Assembly (NCBI GenBank): GCA_019635285.1
Contig: JAHBZS010000047.1
Coordinates: 1-36,705, forward strand
DNA from: Rubrivivax sp.
GTDB lineage: Bacteria; Pseudomonadota; Gammaproteobacteria; Burkholderiales; Burkholderiaceae_C
Direction of reading: 5' to 3'
Length of the DNA stretch: 36,705 bases
Shown here: in pieces, positions 1 to 7,942 of the stretch
Position numbering within the stretch: the first letter of the stretch is position 1
How the letters are laid out: each line of letters begins with the position of its first letter
Notes under the pieces: generated by a model
Told to the model about the DNA's origin: nothing
Seen by the model: only the letters and a program-made list of their open reading frames with translations
Databases searched by the model: none
Translations under genes and position numbers: made by a program

Positions 1-15
1 AGCAGAATCAGCCAC

Positions 16-1194
16 ATGGTCGAAGTTTCCTGGCGGGGGCTCGTGACGGGCGCCGCGATTCTAGGCAGCCTGGTCGGCTGCGGCAGCCTGGAGGACGAGC
101 GGCCCTCGTCCACGCCCCCCGCCGCCGGCGCGCCGGCGGCGTCGGCGAGCGCGCCGGCCGGCCCGGTGATCGTGCGCGCACGGTCGCGCTGGGTGCCGGT
201 GGACTGGTCCGAGCTGCCCGGCTGGCCGCAGGACTCGACACGCGAGCTGTGGCCGGCGCTGCTGCGCGGCTGCGACAAGCCGGCGCCGGGCTGGGCCGCG
301 CTGTGCGCCGAGGCGCGCCGCGTGCCGCCCGGCGACGACGTGGCGGCACGCGACTGGCTGCTGCAGCGGCTGCAGCCGTACCGCGTGGAAAGCGCCGACG
401 GCAACGATGGCGGCCTGCTGACCGGCTACTTCGAGCCGCTGATCGACGCCAGCCGCACGCGCCGCGGCGCCTTCCAGGTGCCGCTGTACGCACCGCCGCC
501 GGACCTGGGGACGCGCAAGCCCTACTGGACGCGCCAGCAGCTGGACACGCTGCCCGCGGCGCAGGCGGCGCTGCGCGGCCGCGAGATCGCCTACGTGGCC
601 GACCCGCTGGACGCGCTGGTGCTGCAGATCCAGGGCTCGGGCCGGCTGCGGCTGCAAGGCGCCGACGGCCGCACCCAGACCGTGCAGACCGTGAGATTGG
701 CCTTCGCCGGCCACAACGACCAGCCCTATGCGTCGGTGGGCCGCTGGCTGATCCAGCAGGGCGAACTCCGGCCCGACGCCGCCAGCTGGCCGGCGATCAA
801 GGACTGGGCAAGGCGCAACCCGCAGCGCGTGCAGCAGATGCTGTGGCAGAACCCGCGCGTCGTCTTCTTCCGCGAGGAGCCGCTGCCCGACCCGAGCGTG
901 GGGCCGCGCGGGGCGCAGGGCGTGCCGCTGACCCCCGGCCGCTCGGTCGCGGTCGACCCGAAGAGCGTGCCCTACGGCACGCCGCTGTGGCTGGACAGCA
1001 CCGAGCCGCTGTCGGCCAAGCCGCTGCAGCGGCTGGTGATGGCGCAGGACACCGGCAGCGCCATCACCGGTGCGGTGCGTGCGGACTACTTCTGGGGCTG
1101 GGGCGCGGACGCCGAGGCCCAGGCCGGACGCACGAAGCAGCCGCTGCGGCTGTGGGTGCTGTGGCCGAAGTCGATCCCGCTGACGCCGCGCTGA
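16..1194 (+). CDS. mltA: Membrane-bound lytic murein transglycosylase A (MltA)
   Basis: Predicted outer-membrane lipoprotein of 392 aa that cleaves the MurNAc-GlcNAc bond of peptidoglycan to give 1,6-anhydromuropeptides. The N-terminus is a lipoprotein signal with lipobox LVGC and the lipidated Cys at residue 22, followed by a low-complexity Ala/Pro/Ser linker. The MltA domain spans about residues 130-285 (LLTGYFEPLIDASR, then LQIQGSGRL). The C-terminal 3D domain spans about 290-390 and includes VDPKSVPYGTPLWL and AQDTGSAITGAVRADYFWG. Asp345 of the QDTG motif is the likely catalytic acid by family analogy. The length is normal for the beta-proteobacterial family. The ATG at 16 is chosen because it gives a complete lipoprotein signal. 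Upstream control lies outside the window. Confidence 0.95.
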   Translation: MVEVSWRGLVTGAAILGSLVGCGSLEDERPSSTPPAAGAPAASASAPAGPVIVRARSRWVPVDWSELPGWPQDSTRELWPALLRGCDKPAPGWAALCAEARRVPPGDDVAARDWLLQRLQPYRVESADGNDGGLLTGYFEPLIDASRTRRGAFQVPLYAPPPDLGTRKPYWTRQQLDTLPAAQAALRGREIAYVADPLDALVLQIQGSGRLRLQGADGRTQTVQTVRLAFAGHNDQPYASVGRWLIQQGELRPDAASWPAIKDWARRNPQRVQQMLWQNPRVVFFREEPLPDPSVGPRGAQGVPLTPGRSVAVDPKSVPYGTPLWLDSTEPLSAKPLQRLVMAQDTGSAITGAVRADYFWGWGADAEAQAGRTKQPLRLWVLWPKSIPLTPR

Positions 1195-1227
1195 GGCGCC
1201 CCAGCGGCGCGAACCGCGAAACCTGCG

Positions 1228-1872
1228 TCAGGGCAGGCTGACGCGCAACTGCAGCAGCCGCTGCCGCGACGAGGTGGCGGCGCCGAAACCGCCTGAACTG
1301 ACGCTGGCCGACTGGCGCCCGCGCAGCTCGGCCACCGTCACCCATTCGCCCAGCGGCGCCTGCACGGTGGTCAGCATCGTCCATTGCGCCGGCAGCGCGT
1401 CGCGGCCGACGCTGGCACCCGCGCCGGCCGTCGCGCTGCGCTGCGCGCTCACCTCCAGCGTCACCGGCGCATCGCCACCCGGCCACAGCGGGCGCACCTC
1501 GAAGCCGTTGACCAGCTCGACCCATTGGCTGCGCACGGCGCCCGCCGCGCCCCAGGGCGTCCACCAGACCTCGCTGTCGTCGACCGGCAGGCCCTGCGCC
1601 ACGCGCAGCATGGCGCGCCCGCCGTTGAGCACGAGCACGCGCTGCGCGGTGTCCAGCGTCTGGCGCGAGCTGCCGGCGCCGACCACCACCGCGCCGCGCA
1701 CCTCGGCGGCACCGCCGCGGCTGCCGATGACCACCGCGCCCTGCGCACCGTGCTGCGCGTCGGACTGCTGCTCGCCGACGCGCATCTCGACGCTCAGGTT
1801 GCGCTGCGGCGGCGCGGCGCGCGCGAGGCCGGCCCAGCCCCCGGCGGCGATCAGCAAAACCCTGCGTTGCAT
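1228..1872 (-). CDS. Exported protein resembling a secretin C-terminal domain
   Basis: Encodes 214 aa starting MQRRVLLIAAGGWAGLARA, a Sec-type signal peptide with likely cleavage after ARA. The longer reading frame reaching 2001 was not used because it would bury this signal and overlap the next gene's start. The mature part has alternating beta-like segments: VLVLNGGRAMLRVAQGLPV, then GFEVRPLWPGGDAPVTLEVSAQ, then VQAPLGEWVTVAEL. This order resembles the end of type II/III secretion secretins, where an invariant-style glycine stretch is followed by a GxxLxVxP-like strand and a dGqtv-like strand. It is far shorter than a secretin and no secretion genes are adjacent. It converges with mltA, with only 33 bases between the stops. 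The secretin link is inferred by eye and the function is unknown. Confidence 0.7.
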   Translation of the reverse strand: MQRRVLLIAAGGWAGLARAAPPQRNLSVEMRVGEQQSDAQHGAQGAVVIGSRGGAAEVRGAVVVGAGSSRQTLDTAQRVLVLNGGRAMLRVAQGLPVDDSEVWWTPWGAAGAVRSQWVELVNGFEVRPLWPGGDAPVTLEVSAQRSATAGAGASVGRDALPAQWTMLTTVQAPLGEWVTVAELRGRQSASVSSGGFGAATSSRQRLLQLRVSLP

Positions 1873-1966
1873 GCGGCGATGCTGGCACAGCCACGCGGGG
1901 AGCGTGCGCGAGAATGCGCCGACATTCGCTGCCACATCGCGCCGCCACCGCGCGCCACCTCCTGCC

Positions 1967-2557
1967 ATGCCCCACCTCGACCCCCTGCCCTGGGAAGCCA
2001 ACCCGCAGTTCCGCGAGCGCTTCCAGCACTACCAGGACACACGCGGCTTCGTGCCGAACAGCATCCTGACCATGCAACGCCGGCCGGCGATCGCCCAGGC
2101 TTTCATGGACCTGAACCGCGCGGTGCTGTACGAAGGCACCGTGAGCGAGGAGCTGAAGATGCTGGTCAGCCTGGTCACCAGCCAGGCCAGCGGCTGCCGC
2201 TACTGCCAGGCGCACATGAGCAACCTGGCGTCGATCTACCAGGCGTCGGACGCAAAGATCCGCGCGGTGTGGGACTTCGAGACCAGCGCGCTGTTCTCGC
2301 CGGCCGAGCGCGCGGCGCTGCGCCTGGGCTACCACGCGGCGCTGGTGCCCAACGAGGCCAGCGAGGCGGACTTCGCCGATCTGAAGAAACACTTCGACGA
2401 AGGCCAGATCGTCGAGATCGTCGCCACGATCGCGCTGTTCGGCTACCTGAACCGCTGGAACGACACCATGGCGACGACACTGGAGACCCGCGCCGTCGAG
2501 GTGGCCGAACGCGCCATCGGCGCCGTCGGCTGGAGCGCCGGCAAGCACGGCGGCTGA
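1967..2557 (+). CDS. Carboxymuconolactone decarboxylase / AhpD-like family protein
   Basis: Encodes 196 aa. The all-alpha AhpD/CMD fold is indicated by the core SGCRYCQAHMSNL, which gives the Cys77-x-x-Cys80-x-x-His83 motif used by AhpD-type thiol peroxidases/disulfide reductases. Upstream is the KMLVSLVTSQ helix typical of peroxidase-related CMD proteins, and downstream IVEIVATIALFGYLNRWND matches the second conserved helix. The start at 1967 (MPHLDPLPW) gives a family-sized protein, while in-frame upstream extensions are Pro/Arg-rich and lack motifs. It is divergent from the exported protein at 1228-1872, with 94 bases between starts. A role in detoxifying peroxides or reactive electrophiles is a family-level inference; the true decarboxylase has a different active site. 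Confidence 0.88.
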   Translation: MPHLDPLPWEANPQFRERFQHYQDTRGFVPNSILTMQRRPAIAQAFMDLNRAVLYEGTVSEELKMLVSLVTSQASGCRYCQAHMSNLASIYQASDAKIRAVWDFETSALFSPAERAALRLGYHAALVPNEASEADFADLKKHFDEGQIVEIVATIALFGYLNRWNDTMATTLETRAVEVAERAIGAVGWSAGKHGG

Positions 2558-2670
2558 GGGCGCGGGGTTGCGAAGAAAGGCCCAGCGCTTACCGTGCCGA
2601 GGAGGTCCCCCCGGCATCTCGCCGCGATGGCAGCAGGCAGAGTGGCATGCTCGGCGCCTCTCGCCTCTCG

Positions 2671-4062
2671 TTAGGCAGCGATGTCCTCCGGATGCAGCGG
2701 CATGCGCCAGTCGCGCAGCACGGCCTGCACTTTCGCAACCGGCACCCGACGCACCGTGGTGCCTTCGTCGATTGCGATGGCCGCCGCGACTCCCGCCGCC
2801 TGACCGATCGACATGCAGGCGGGCATATTGCGCGACCGCGCGTGCGCTTCGTGGTCGGCCGAGATGCAGCGGCCCGCCACGAGAATCTGCTCGACGCGCT
2901 GGGGTACCAGACAGCGGTACGGTATCTCGTACGGCGGCAGGCTTTGGAAGTCGACGTCCCCGCCCTTCGGGTCGTGGATATCGAGCGCTGAAGCGTCTAC
3001 GGCGATGCTGTCCTCGAAGCGAGCCTCGCCGCGCGAGTCCGCGCCGGTGAGCGCGTATTCGCCGATGATGTGGCGCGTCTCACGCACGCCGAGGATCGGC
3101 GACACCTGACCGAGCCGCGCGGACTCGAAGCCCGGGACGCGCTCGTTGAGGAAGCGCACAACCCCCTCGATCTGCCGATAGCACTCGAGGATCGCCGCGG
3201 TGAACTGCTCGGGCGAGAACACATCGACGCCCAGGACGCGCGTGGCGTTCACATACATCTGCCCATCGGCTGTCTTCAGCGTGATGTTGTCGCGCTGCAG
3301 ACGCACGCCGGTCTCCTCCTGGAAGCGGCGCAGCATGCCGTTGAAGCCGGTGAGCCACAGGCCGTAAGCGAGCCCGGCCTCGTCTGCGGGGATGGCGCGC
3401 GCGGGCACGTCGTCGCAGGTGCGTGCCCACTCGGCCAGGCGCACCAGATCAACGTTCTTCATGATGAAGTACATCGACACCGGTTGCATGCGCGCCTCCT
3501 TTTCGCCCGAACCCATGAGGAACGGCGCGTTCGCCTTCGCGGCCATGTCGGCGTCGGCCGAGCAGTCGATCAGAACCTTCGCGCCGACGAAATGGCGGCC
3601 ACCCTTGCCTTCAATGACGACGCCCGTCACCGCTGCGTTCTCAACCACCGGGTTGGAGACGAAAGTCTCGAAGAGGATTTGCACGCCAGCCTCGACGCAC
3701 AGACGCGTGAGCAGAATCTTCATGACCTCCGGATCGGTAGGCGAAGCAATCTTCACGCCGCCGGTCTTGGTGGTGGCCATGTAGTCGTCACCCGCGCCGC
3801 CCAGCGAGCGCGCCAAGTTCCAGATCTCGAGCGGGATGCCGCCGAGCAGCGAGCCCGATGGCTTGGTGTTCAGGCCGAGCGTGAGGATGCCGCCCAGCGA
3901 GCCGAAGCGCTCGATGAGCACGACCCGCTTACCGCGGCGTGCCGCCGCGATCGCGGCGATGGGACCGGTGGTGCCGCCGCCGACGACGACAACGTCGGCC
4001 TCCATGAGCACGGGAATTTCGCGTGCCGGTTCGGTGATGGTCCGTGTGTGGTTCGTGTGCAT
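2671..4062 (-). CDS. FAD-dependent oxidoreductase
   Basis: Encodes 463 aa of the FAD_oxidored type (glucose-inhibited-division/fumarate-reductase-like superfamily). The N-terminal Rossmann motif is VVVVGGGTTGPIAAIAAARR, followed by LIERFGSLGGILTLGLN, a strong FAD-binding signature. The middle contains VLIDCSADADMAAKA, and the C-terminal FAD motif lies in ILVAGRCISADHEAHARSRN followed by MSIGQAAGVAAAIAI. No signal peptide is apparent, so it is probably cytoplasmic. It follows the Bug binding-protein gene on the same strand with a 105-base gap, so the two are probably co-transcribed and controlled by the divergent GntR gene. The substrate is unknown; a small organic acid or aromatic compound is plausible from the Bug partner. 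Base composition is slightly lower in GC than mltA, which could suggest separate acquisition. Confidence 0.9.
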   Translation of the reverse strand: MHTNHTRTITEPAREIPVLMEADVVVVGGGTTGPIAAIAAARRGKRVVLIERFGSLGGILTLGLNTKPSGSLLGGIPLEIWNLARSLGGAGDDYMATTKTGGVKIASPTDPEVMKILLTRLCVEAGVQILFETFVSNPVVENAAVTGVVIEGKGGRHFVGAKVLIDCSADADMAAKANAPFLMGSGEKEARMQPVSMYFIMKNVDLVRLAEWARTCDDVPARAIPADEAGLAYGLWLTGFNGMLRRFQEETGVRLQRDNITLKTADGQMYVNATRVLGVDVFSPEQFTAAILECYRQIEGVVRFLNERVPGFESARLGQVSPILGVRETRHIIGEYALTGADSRGEARFEDSIAVDASALDIHDPKGGDVDFQSLPPYEIPYRCLVPQRVEQILVAGRCISADHEAHARSRNMPACMSIGQAAGVAAAIAIDEGTTVRRVPVAKVQAVLRDWRMPLHPEDIAA

Positions 4063-4167
4063 GCCAATGCCTCGTAGGGCGCCTCAGGGGCGCTCGGTCA
4101 GTGAAGTAGGTTGGGGTGCGTGCCCCTGCGGGCTCGCCGGTTTCCGATTCGCGTGCGGTGCGCCGCG

Positions 4168-5142
4168 TCAATCCGCCTTGGCGCCGGACAGTTGCACGGC
4201 CTTGGACCACTTGGCGATCTCGTTGCGGTTCCAGGAGGCGAACTGCTCGGGCGTATTGCCCACCACCACGGCGCCCGACTTCGCGAGTTGTTCCTTGACC
4301 TCCGGCATGTGCAGCACGGTCACCAGATCCGCATGGATCTTGTCGACGATCCCCTTCGGGGTGCCGGTCGGCACCAGCGCGCCGATCCACGAAACGGCCT
4401 CGAACTTCGGCACGCCAGACTCGGCCATTGTTGGCACATCAGGCAGGGACGGCGCGCGCTGCGCGCTGGTCACGGCGATGGCCTTGAGCTTGCCCGACTT
4501 CAAGTGCGGCGTGGCCGCGACGATGTTGTCCCACATCAGTTCGATCTTGCCGCTCATGAGGTCGGTATACGCGGCTGGCGTGCCCTTGTACGGCACGTGC
4601 ACCAGGTCCGTCCCGGTGGCGCTCTCAAACAGCTCGCCCGCAAGGTGGTTCGATGTACCCACACCGCCTGACCCGAAGTTCAGCTTGCCAGGGTTCGCCT
4701 TGGCGTACGCGATGAGTTCTTTCACGTCCTTGGCCGGCAGGTCAGGTGGCGCGACGAGTACCAGCGGCGTGGTGGCCACAAGTGTGATGGGCGTGAAGTC
4801 CTTGATGTAGTCGTAGTTCAGCTTGGAATAGAGCGACACGCTGATCGCGTTCGCGACCGTACCGAAAAAGATGGTGTACCCGTCGGCCGGCGCTCGTGCC
4901 GCAAGTTCGCTGCCGAGGTTGCCGCCCGCGCCGGGGCGGTTCTCGATGACCACGGGCTGCCCCCACTTGTCCTGCAGCTTCTGGCCCACGGCGCGCGCGA
5001 TCACGTCCGTTGCGCTTGCGGGCGGAAAACCGAAAAGGATCTTCACTGGCTTGGTGGGCCAGTTGGTCTCAGCGGTCGCAGGCGCGGCGGTGATGGCGGC
5101 GAACGATGCGACAAGCGCGCAGATCAGTAACTTCGGATTCAT
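4168..5142 (-). CDS. Bug/TctC-family tripartite tricarboxylate transporter substrate-binding protein
   Basis: Encodes 324 aa, a periplasmic solute-binding protein of the Bug family. The signal peptide is MNPKLLICALVASFAAITA up to the PATA cleavage region. Family hallmarks follow: WPTKPVKILFGFPPASATD, then QPVVIENRPGAGGNLGSELAA, then APADGYTIFFGT. Later motifs include LVAPPDLPAKDVKELIAYAK and LNFGSGGVGTSNHLAGELF. Bug proteins bind carboxylates or amphipathic acids through water-mediated contacts. No TctA/TctB membrane subunits are nearby, so this is one of the many orphan Bug proteins of Burkholderiales, which must use a remote permease or act as a sensor. Its promoter (-35 TTGACT, -10 TAGGAT on the minus strand) lies at 5187-5215. 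Confidence 0.95.
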   Translation of the reverse strand: MNPKLLICALVASFAAITAAPATAETNWPTKPVKILFGFPPASATDVIARAVGQKLQDKWGQPVVIENRPGAGGNLGSELAARAPADGYTIFFGTVANAISVSLYSKLNYDYIKDFTPITLVATTPLVLVAPPDLPAKDVKELIAYAKANPGKLNFGSGGVGTSNHLAGELFESATGTDLVHVPYKGTPAAYTDLMSGKIELMWDNIVAATPHLKSGKLKAIAVTSAQRAPSLPDVPTMAESGVPKFEAVSWIGALVPTGTPKGIVDKIHADLVTVLHMPEVKEQLAKSGAVVVGNTPEQFASWNRNEIAKWSKAVQLSGAKAD

Positions 5143-5186
5143 GGGACTTCCTCCAGCAAGGCCCTCGACGGGCGATGAATGATGAA

Positions 5187-5215
5187 ATCCTATAGTTATA
5201 TATATGACTAGTCAA
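5187..5215 (-). promoter_or_regulatory. Promoter and candidate operator of the Bug/FAD-oxidoreductase operon
   Basis: On the minus strand, -35 TTGACT (5210-5215) and -10 TAGGAT (5187-5192) are separated by exactly 17 bases. The spacer is almost filled by an AT-rich imperfect palindrome, TAGTTATATATATGACTA on the plus strand (5193-5210), whose half-sites have one mismatch per arm. It stands out strongly from the surrounding GC-rich DNA. Its position between the divergent binding-protein and GntR genes, inside the RNA polymerase footprint, suggests that the GntR protein represses from here. Operator identity is inference. Confidence 0.6.
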
Positions 5216-5245
5216 GCGCAATCGACTTGCTAGCATTCGAAGCTC

Positions 5246-6037
5246 ATGGTCATCGACACGCCCGGACCCGCCACCGACGACTTCCTGCGCCGCTACGACA
5301 AGCGAGGAATGCAAGGACGGCCTAAGTACGTGCGGCTGCGCGAGGCGCTGCGCTCTGCGGTCGACGCCGGCCACTGGCTGCCTGGCGCTCGGCTGCCGAG
5401 CGACAGCGACCTGACCCGGCTCACGGGCTTCAGCCTCGGCACCGTGCAGCGCGCGCTGCGCGAACTCGCCGACGGGGGCGTCGTGGTGCGCAGTCAGGGC
5501 AGCGGCACATACGCAGCAGAACGCGGCGGCGCCATCGACGCACCGCTGCACCTGCGCTTTCGCGGCAGCGTGGATGGCGAGCCAACATTCCTCCCGCTCT
5601 ACCCCAAGGTGCTCTCGCGTACCCGCGCACAAGGCAGCGGAGCGTGGTCCGCATGGCTGCGCCCCGAAGCGGGCACCGACATCGTGCGCATCGATCGCCA
5701 GTTGAGCGTCAACGGCGAGTTCATCGTCTTCAATCGCTTTTATTTCGATGCACATGAATTCCCCGACCTTGCGACCCGCCCGCTCGCCTCGCTTGACGGC
5801 GCAAACCTCAAGCAATTGCTCGGCGAAGCCGTCTCCATGCCCATCAGCGACGTGGAGCAGCATGTGTCGTTCGTAAAGTTCGATGCCGGCGCGTGCAAGG
5901 CGATGGGCGTGAAGCCAGGCACCAGCGGGTTGCTGCTGGAAAGCGCCGCTGCGGCCGGCCGGAGCAGTCCGGTTTACTTCCTCGAATCTTTCATCCCACC
6001 GAACGACCGGCGGCTCGACGTGTCGGCACTACGCTAA
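5246..6037 (+). CDS. GntR family transcriptional regulator, HutC/UTRA subfamily
   Basis: Encodes 263 aa. The N-terminal winged helix-turn-helix (about residues 25-95) contains KYVRLREALRSAVDAGHWLPG, LPSDSDLTRLTGFSLGTVQRAL and GGVVVRSQGSGTYAAE, the standard GntR pattern. The remainder (about 100-255) fits a UTRA ligand-binding domain: IVRIDRQLSVNGEFIVFNRFYFDA and a terminal PVYFLESFIPPNDRRLDV strand-rich end. It is divergent from the Bug gene with 103 bases between starts, the usual arrangement for a local regulator. It likely senses the compound handled by the FAD oxidoreductase and Bug protein and may also autoregulate. The ligand cannot be deduced from sequence. Confidence 0.92.
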   Translation: MVIDTPGPATDDFLRRYDKRGMQGRPKYVRLREALRSAVDAGHWLPGARLPSDSDLTRLTGFSLGTVQRALRELADGGVVVRSQGSGTYAAERGGAIDAPLHLRFRGSVDGEPTFLPLYPKVLSRTRAQGSGAWSAWLRPEAGTDIVRIDRQLSVNGEFIVFNRFYFDAHEFPDLATRPLASLDGANLKQLLGEAVSMPISDVEQHVSFVKFDAGACKAMGVKPGTSGLLLESAAAAGRSSPVYFLESFIPPNDRRLDVSALR

Positions 6038-6234
6038 ATCGAGGCGCCGCAGGCTCATGACCGGAGCGCCACGTCTGAATTTGCGCTGCTCCGCGACCGG
6101 CACGTGCCCCCCCCACCGGTCGGTAGCACGGTGTGGCGCAAGCCTTGAGGCGCAGCCTGCGTGAACGCCGAGGCGCCCCTCGCGCGCACAAAGCGTCGTG
6201 CGCGCCACCAGGCTCGGCGCGTTAGGCTCGCACC

Positions 6235-7530
6235 ATGATCTTCCGATGGTGGCTGGCGTTGCGCAGCCGGCGCAACCGCATCTGGCTCGGCGCCGCCGGC
6301 TCGGCGCTGCTGGCCGTGGCCCTGGCGCTGCTGGCCAAGGTGGCGAACCGCTTCGTCGCCGATGGCGCGGTGCCGGCGGTGCCGCGCGAGACGCTCGACG
6401 ACCTGCTGACGGTGATCGCGTCGAGCATGCTGGCGGTGGCGACCTTCTCGCTCGGCGTCATGGTGTCGGCCTTCGCGTCGACCGCCTCCACGGCCACGCC
6501 ACGCGCCACCGAACTGGTGATGGGCGACCCCGGCACACGGCGCGCCATCGCCAGCTTCGTCGCCGCGTTCATCTACGCCATCGTTGCCAAGATCGCGCTC
6601 GGCATGGGCTACTACGGCGCGGCCGGGCGCTTCGTGCTGTTCCTCGCCACCCTCGGCGTGCTGGCCTACCTGGTGGTCATCCTGGTGCTGTGGGTGAAAA
6701 CGCTGTCGACGCTGGGGCGCATCAGCGACACGCTGGAGCGCATCCGCGGCGTGGCGCGCGAGGCGCTGCTAGCCGAGGCCCGGGACCCTTATCTGGGCGG
6801 CGTGCCTGCAGCCGCCCAGGCGCCGCAGGGCACGGCGGTGCACCCCGAACGCGTCGGCGTGGTGACCCATGTCGACATGGCGGCCATCCAATCCGCGGTG
6901 GCCGCGGCCGGCTGCCGCGCGCATCTGCAGGTGCGGCCGGGCGACACGGTGGAGCCGTCGCGGCCGATGCTGGTGGTGCACGGCGACGGCCACGCCGGCG
7001 TCGACACCGCGCCGCTGCGCGACGCGGTCGTCATCGACTGGGCCCGCACCTTCGACCAGGACCCGCGCTTCGGCATGATCGTGCTGTCCGAAGTGGCGCA
7101 GCGCGCGCTGTCGCCGGCGGTGAACGACCCCGGCACGGCCATCGTCGTGATGAACACCATGACCGCGCTGCTGGTGCAGCGCGCGCAGGTGCAGGCGGAG
7201 GCACAGGCGGAGACGGCGGCCAAGGGTGCGTCGGCGCAGGCCGAGCTGCGCCACGACCGCGTCGCGGTGCCGGCCATGGACGCGGCGGCGCTGGTGCACG
7301 ACGCCTATGCGCCGATCGCCCGCGACGGCGCCGGGATGTGCGAGGTGCTGGAGCGCCTGATCAAGGCGATGGCCACGCTGGCGTCGAACGGGCGCGGCAC
7401 GGTCGCGGCCGCCGCCAGGCGGCAGGCCGCGCAGGCGCTGGCCCACGGGGTGCAAGCGCTGCGCCTGCCGGAAGAGCGCGACCGGTTGCGCGAGGTCTAC
7501 CGGCGCACGTTCGGGCCGTCGTCGGACTGA
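6235..7530 (+). CDS. DUF2254 domain-containing membrane protein
   Basis: Encodes 431 aa of the DUF2254 family, an uncharacterised inner-membrane family. There are hydrophobic segments near residues 18-40 (WLGAAGSALLAVALALL), 60-85 (TVIASSMLAVATFSLGVMVSAF), 105-125 (FVAAFIYAIVAKIAL) and 130-155 (FVLFLATLGVLAYLVVILVL). Family motifs include FSLGVMVSAFASTASTATPR and, in the soluble C-terminal half, FGMIVLSEVAQRALSPAVNDPGTA (split here: RALSPAVNDPGTA is the most conserved part). It appears to be a single-gene unit; the flanking gaps hold no partner. Function is unknown. Start ATG 6235 gives a short N-terminal cytoplasmic segment before the first membrane helix. Confidence 0.9.
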   Translation: MIFRWWLALRSRRNRIWLGAAGSALLAVALALLAKVANRFVADGAVPAVPRETLDDLLTVIASSMLAVATFSLGVMVSAFASTASTATPRATELVMGDPGTRRAIASFVAAFIYAIVAKIALGMGYYGAAGRFVLFLATLGVLAYLVVILVLWVKTLSTLGRISDTLERIRGVAREALLAEARDPYLGGVPAAAQAPQGTAVHPERVGVVTHVDMAAIQSAVAAAGCRAHLQVRPGDTVEPSRPMLVVHGDGHAGVDTAPLRDAVVIDWARTFDQDPRFGMIVLSEVAQRALSPAVNDPGTAIVVMNTMTALLVQRAQVQAEAQAETAAKGASAQAELRHDRVAVPAMDAAALVHDAYAPIARDGAGMCEVLERLIKAMATLASNGRGTVAAAARRQAAQALAHGVQALRLPEERDRLREVYRRTFGPSSD

Positions 7531-7587
7531 GCCTGAGGACTCACGCCCGCATGACCGCGCGCTGCCGTATGGCCTGACGCGGGATCT

Positions 7588-7619
7588 CTTGACCGCTTGA
7601 ACGCTTGACCGCTTGACCG
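7588..7619. repeat. Four tandem 8-bp repeats (CTTGACCG unit)
   Basis: Units at 7588-7595, 7596-7603, 7604-7611 and 7612-7619 read CTTGACCG, CTTGAACG, CTTGACCG and CTTGACCG. They lie in the non-coding stretch after the DUF2254 gene and about 125 bases before the promoter at 7745. They could be a slippage-prone array or spaced protein-binding sites. No coding meaning is apparent. Confidence 0.8.
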
Positions 7620-7744
7620 CTCGCCGCGGCAAGGCATCGAAGCGACCGCTCGGGTTCGGCCACGCGCGCATCAGCGCACCAAGGCCCAGGGCCCCCAGGA
7701 CGATTTGGCCGCAGGCGGAGGCGCCCCTCCGAGCGCGCCGTGGG

Positions 7745-7773
7745 TTGACAGATGCCAGGCCGCGGTCTATCCT
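7745..7773 (+). promoter_or_regulatory. Sigma-70 promoter of the rpiB-like/ABC transporter operon
   Basis: A perfect -35 TTGACA (7745-7750), a 17-base spacer and -10 TATCCT (7768-7773) lie about 170 bases upstream of the first gene (7943). This is the best sigma-70 match I found in the window. Transcription would begin near 7780, inside the operator-like palindromes at 7774-7791, which gives a simple repression geometry. The 5' leader of about 160 bases has no recognised riboswitch. The rest of the gene-free stretch 7531-7942 holds only the 8-bp repeats and these sites. Confidence 0.75.
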
Positions 7774-7791
7774 TGGTCTTACCACGGTAAG
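7774..7791. promoter_or_regulatory. FadR-type operator overlapping the transcription start
   Basis: TGGTCTTACCA (7774-7784) is a perfect 4-3-4 palindrome matching the FadR-subfamily GntR consensus TNGTNNNACNA. It overlaps a second perfect inverted repeat, CTTACC-AC-GGTAAG (7778-7791). Both sit immediately after the -10 box of the promoter at 7745-7773. The operon's second gene (8500-9273) encodes a FadR/FCD regulator, so autoregulated repression is the natural reading. Which palindrome is bound, or whether both are, is not decided by sequence. Confidence 0.7.
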
Positions 7792-7942
7792 GTATCTTGC
7801 CCGGGTCTGCAGAGGGTCGATGCGACAGGCAGCTTCTCAGTTCGCTGATCTGGCGTGCCGAACTGTTCTGCTGTGGCGTTTCCCCGCCTCTCGACTCGTC
7901 GGTAGGCAGCGCACCGTCCACGGGAATGAAAGGGTAGATCGA

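Noticed and set aside
6038-6234. Possible small gene or RNA between the GntR and DUF2254 genes
   Set aside because: No frame with a ribosome site or convincing composition, and no strong hairpin; nothing can be supported.
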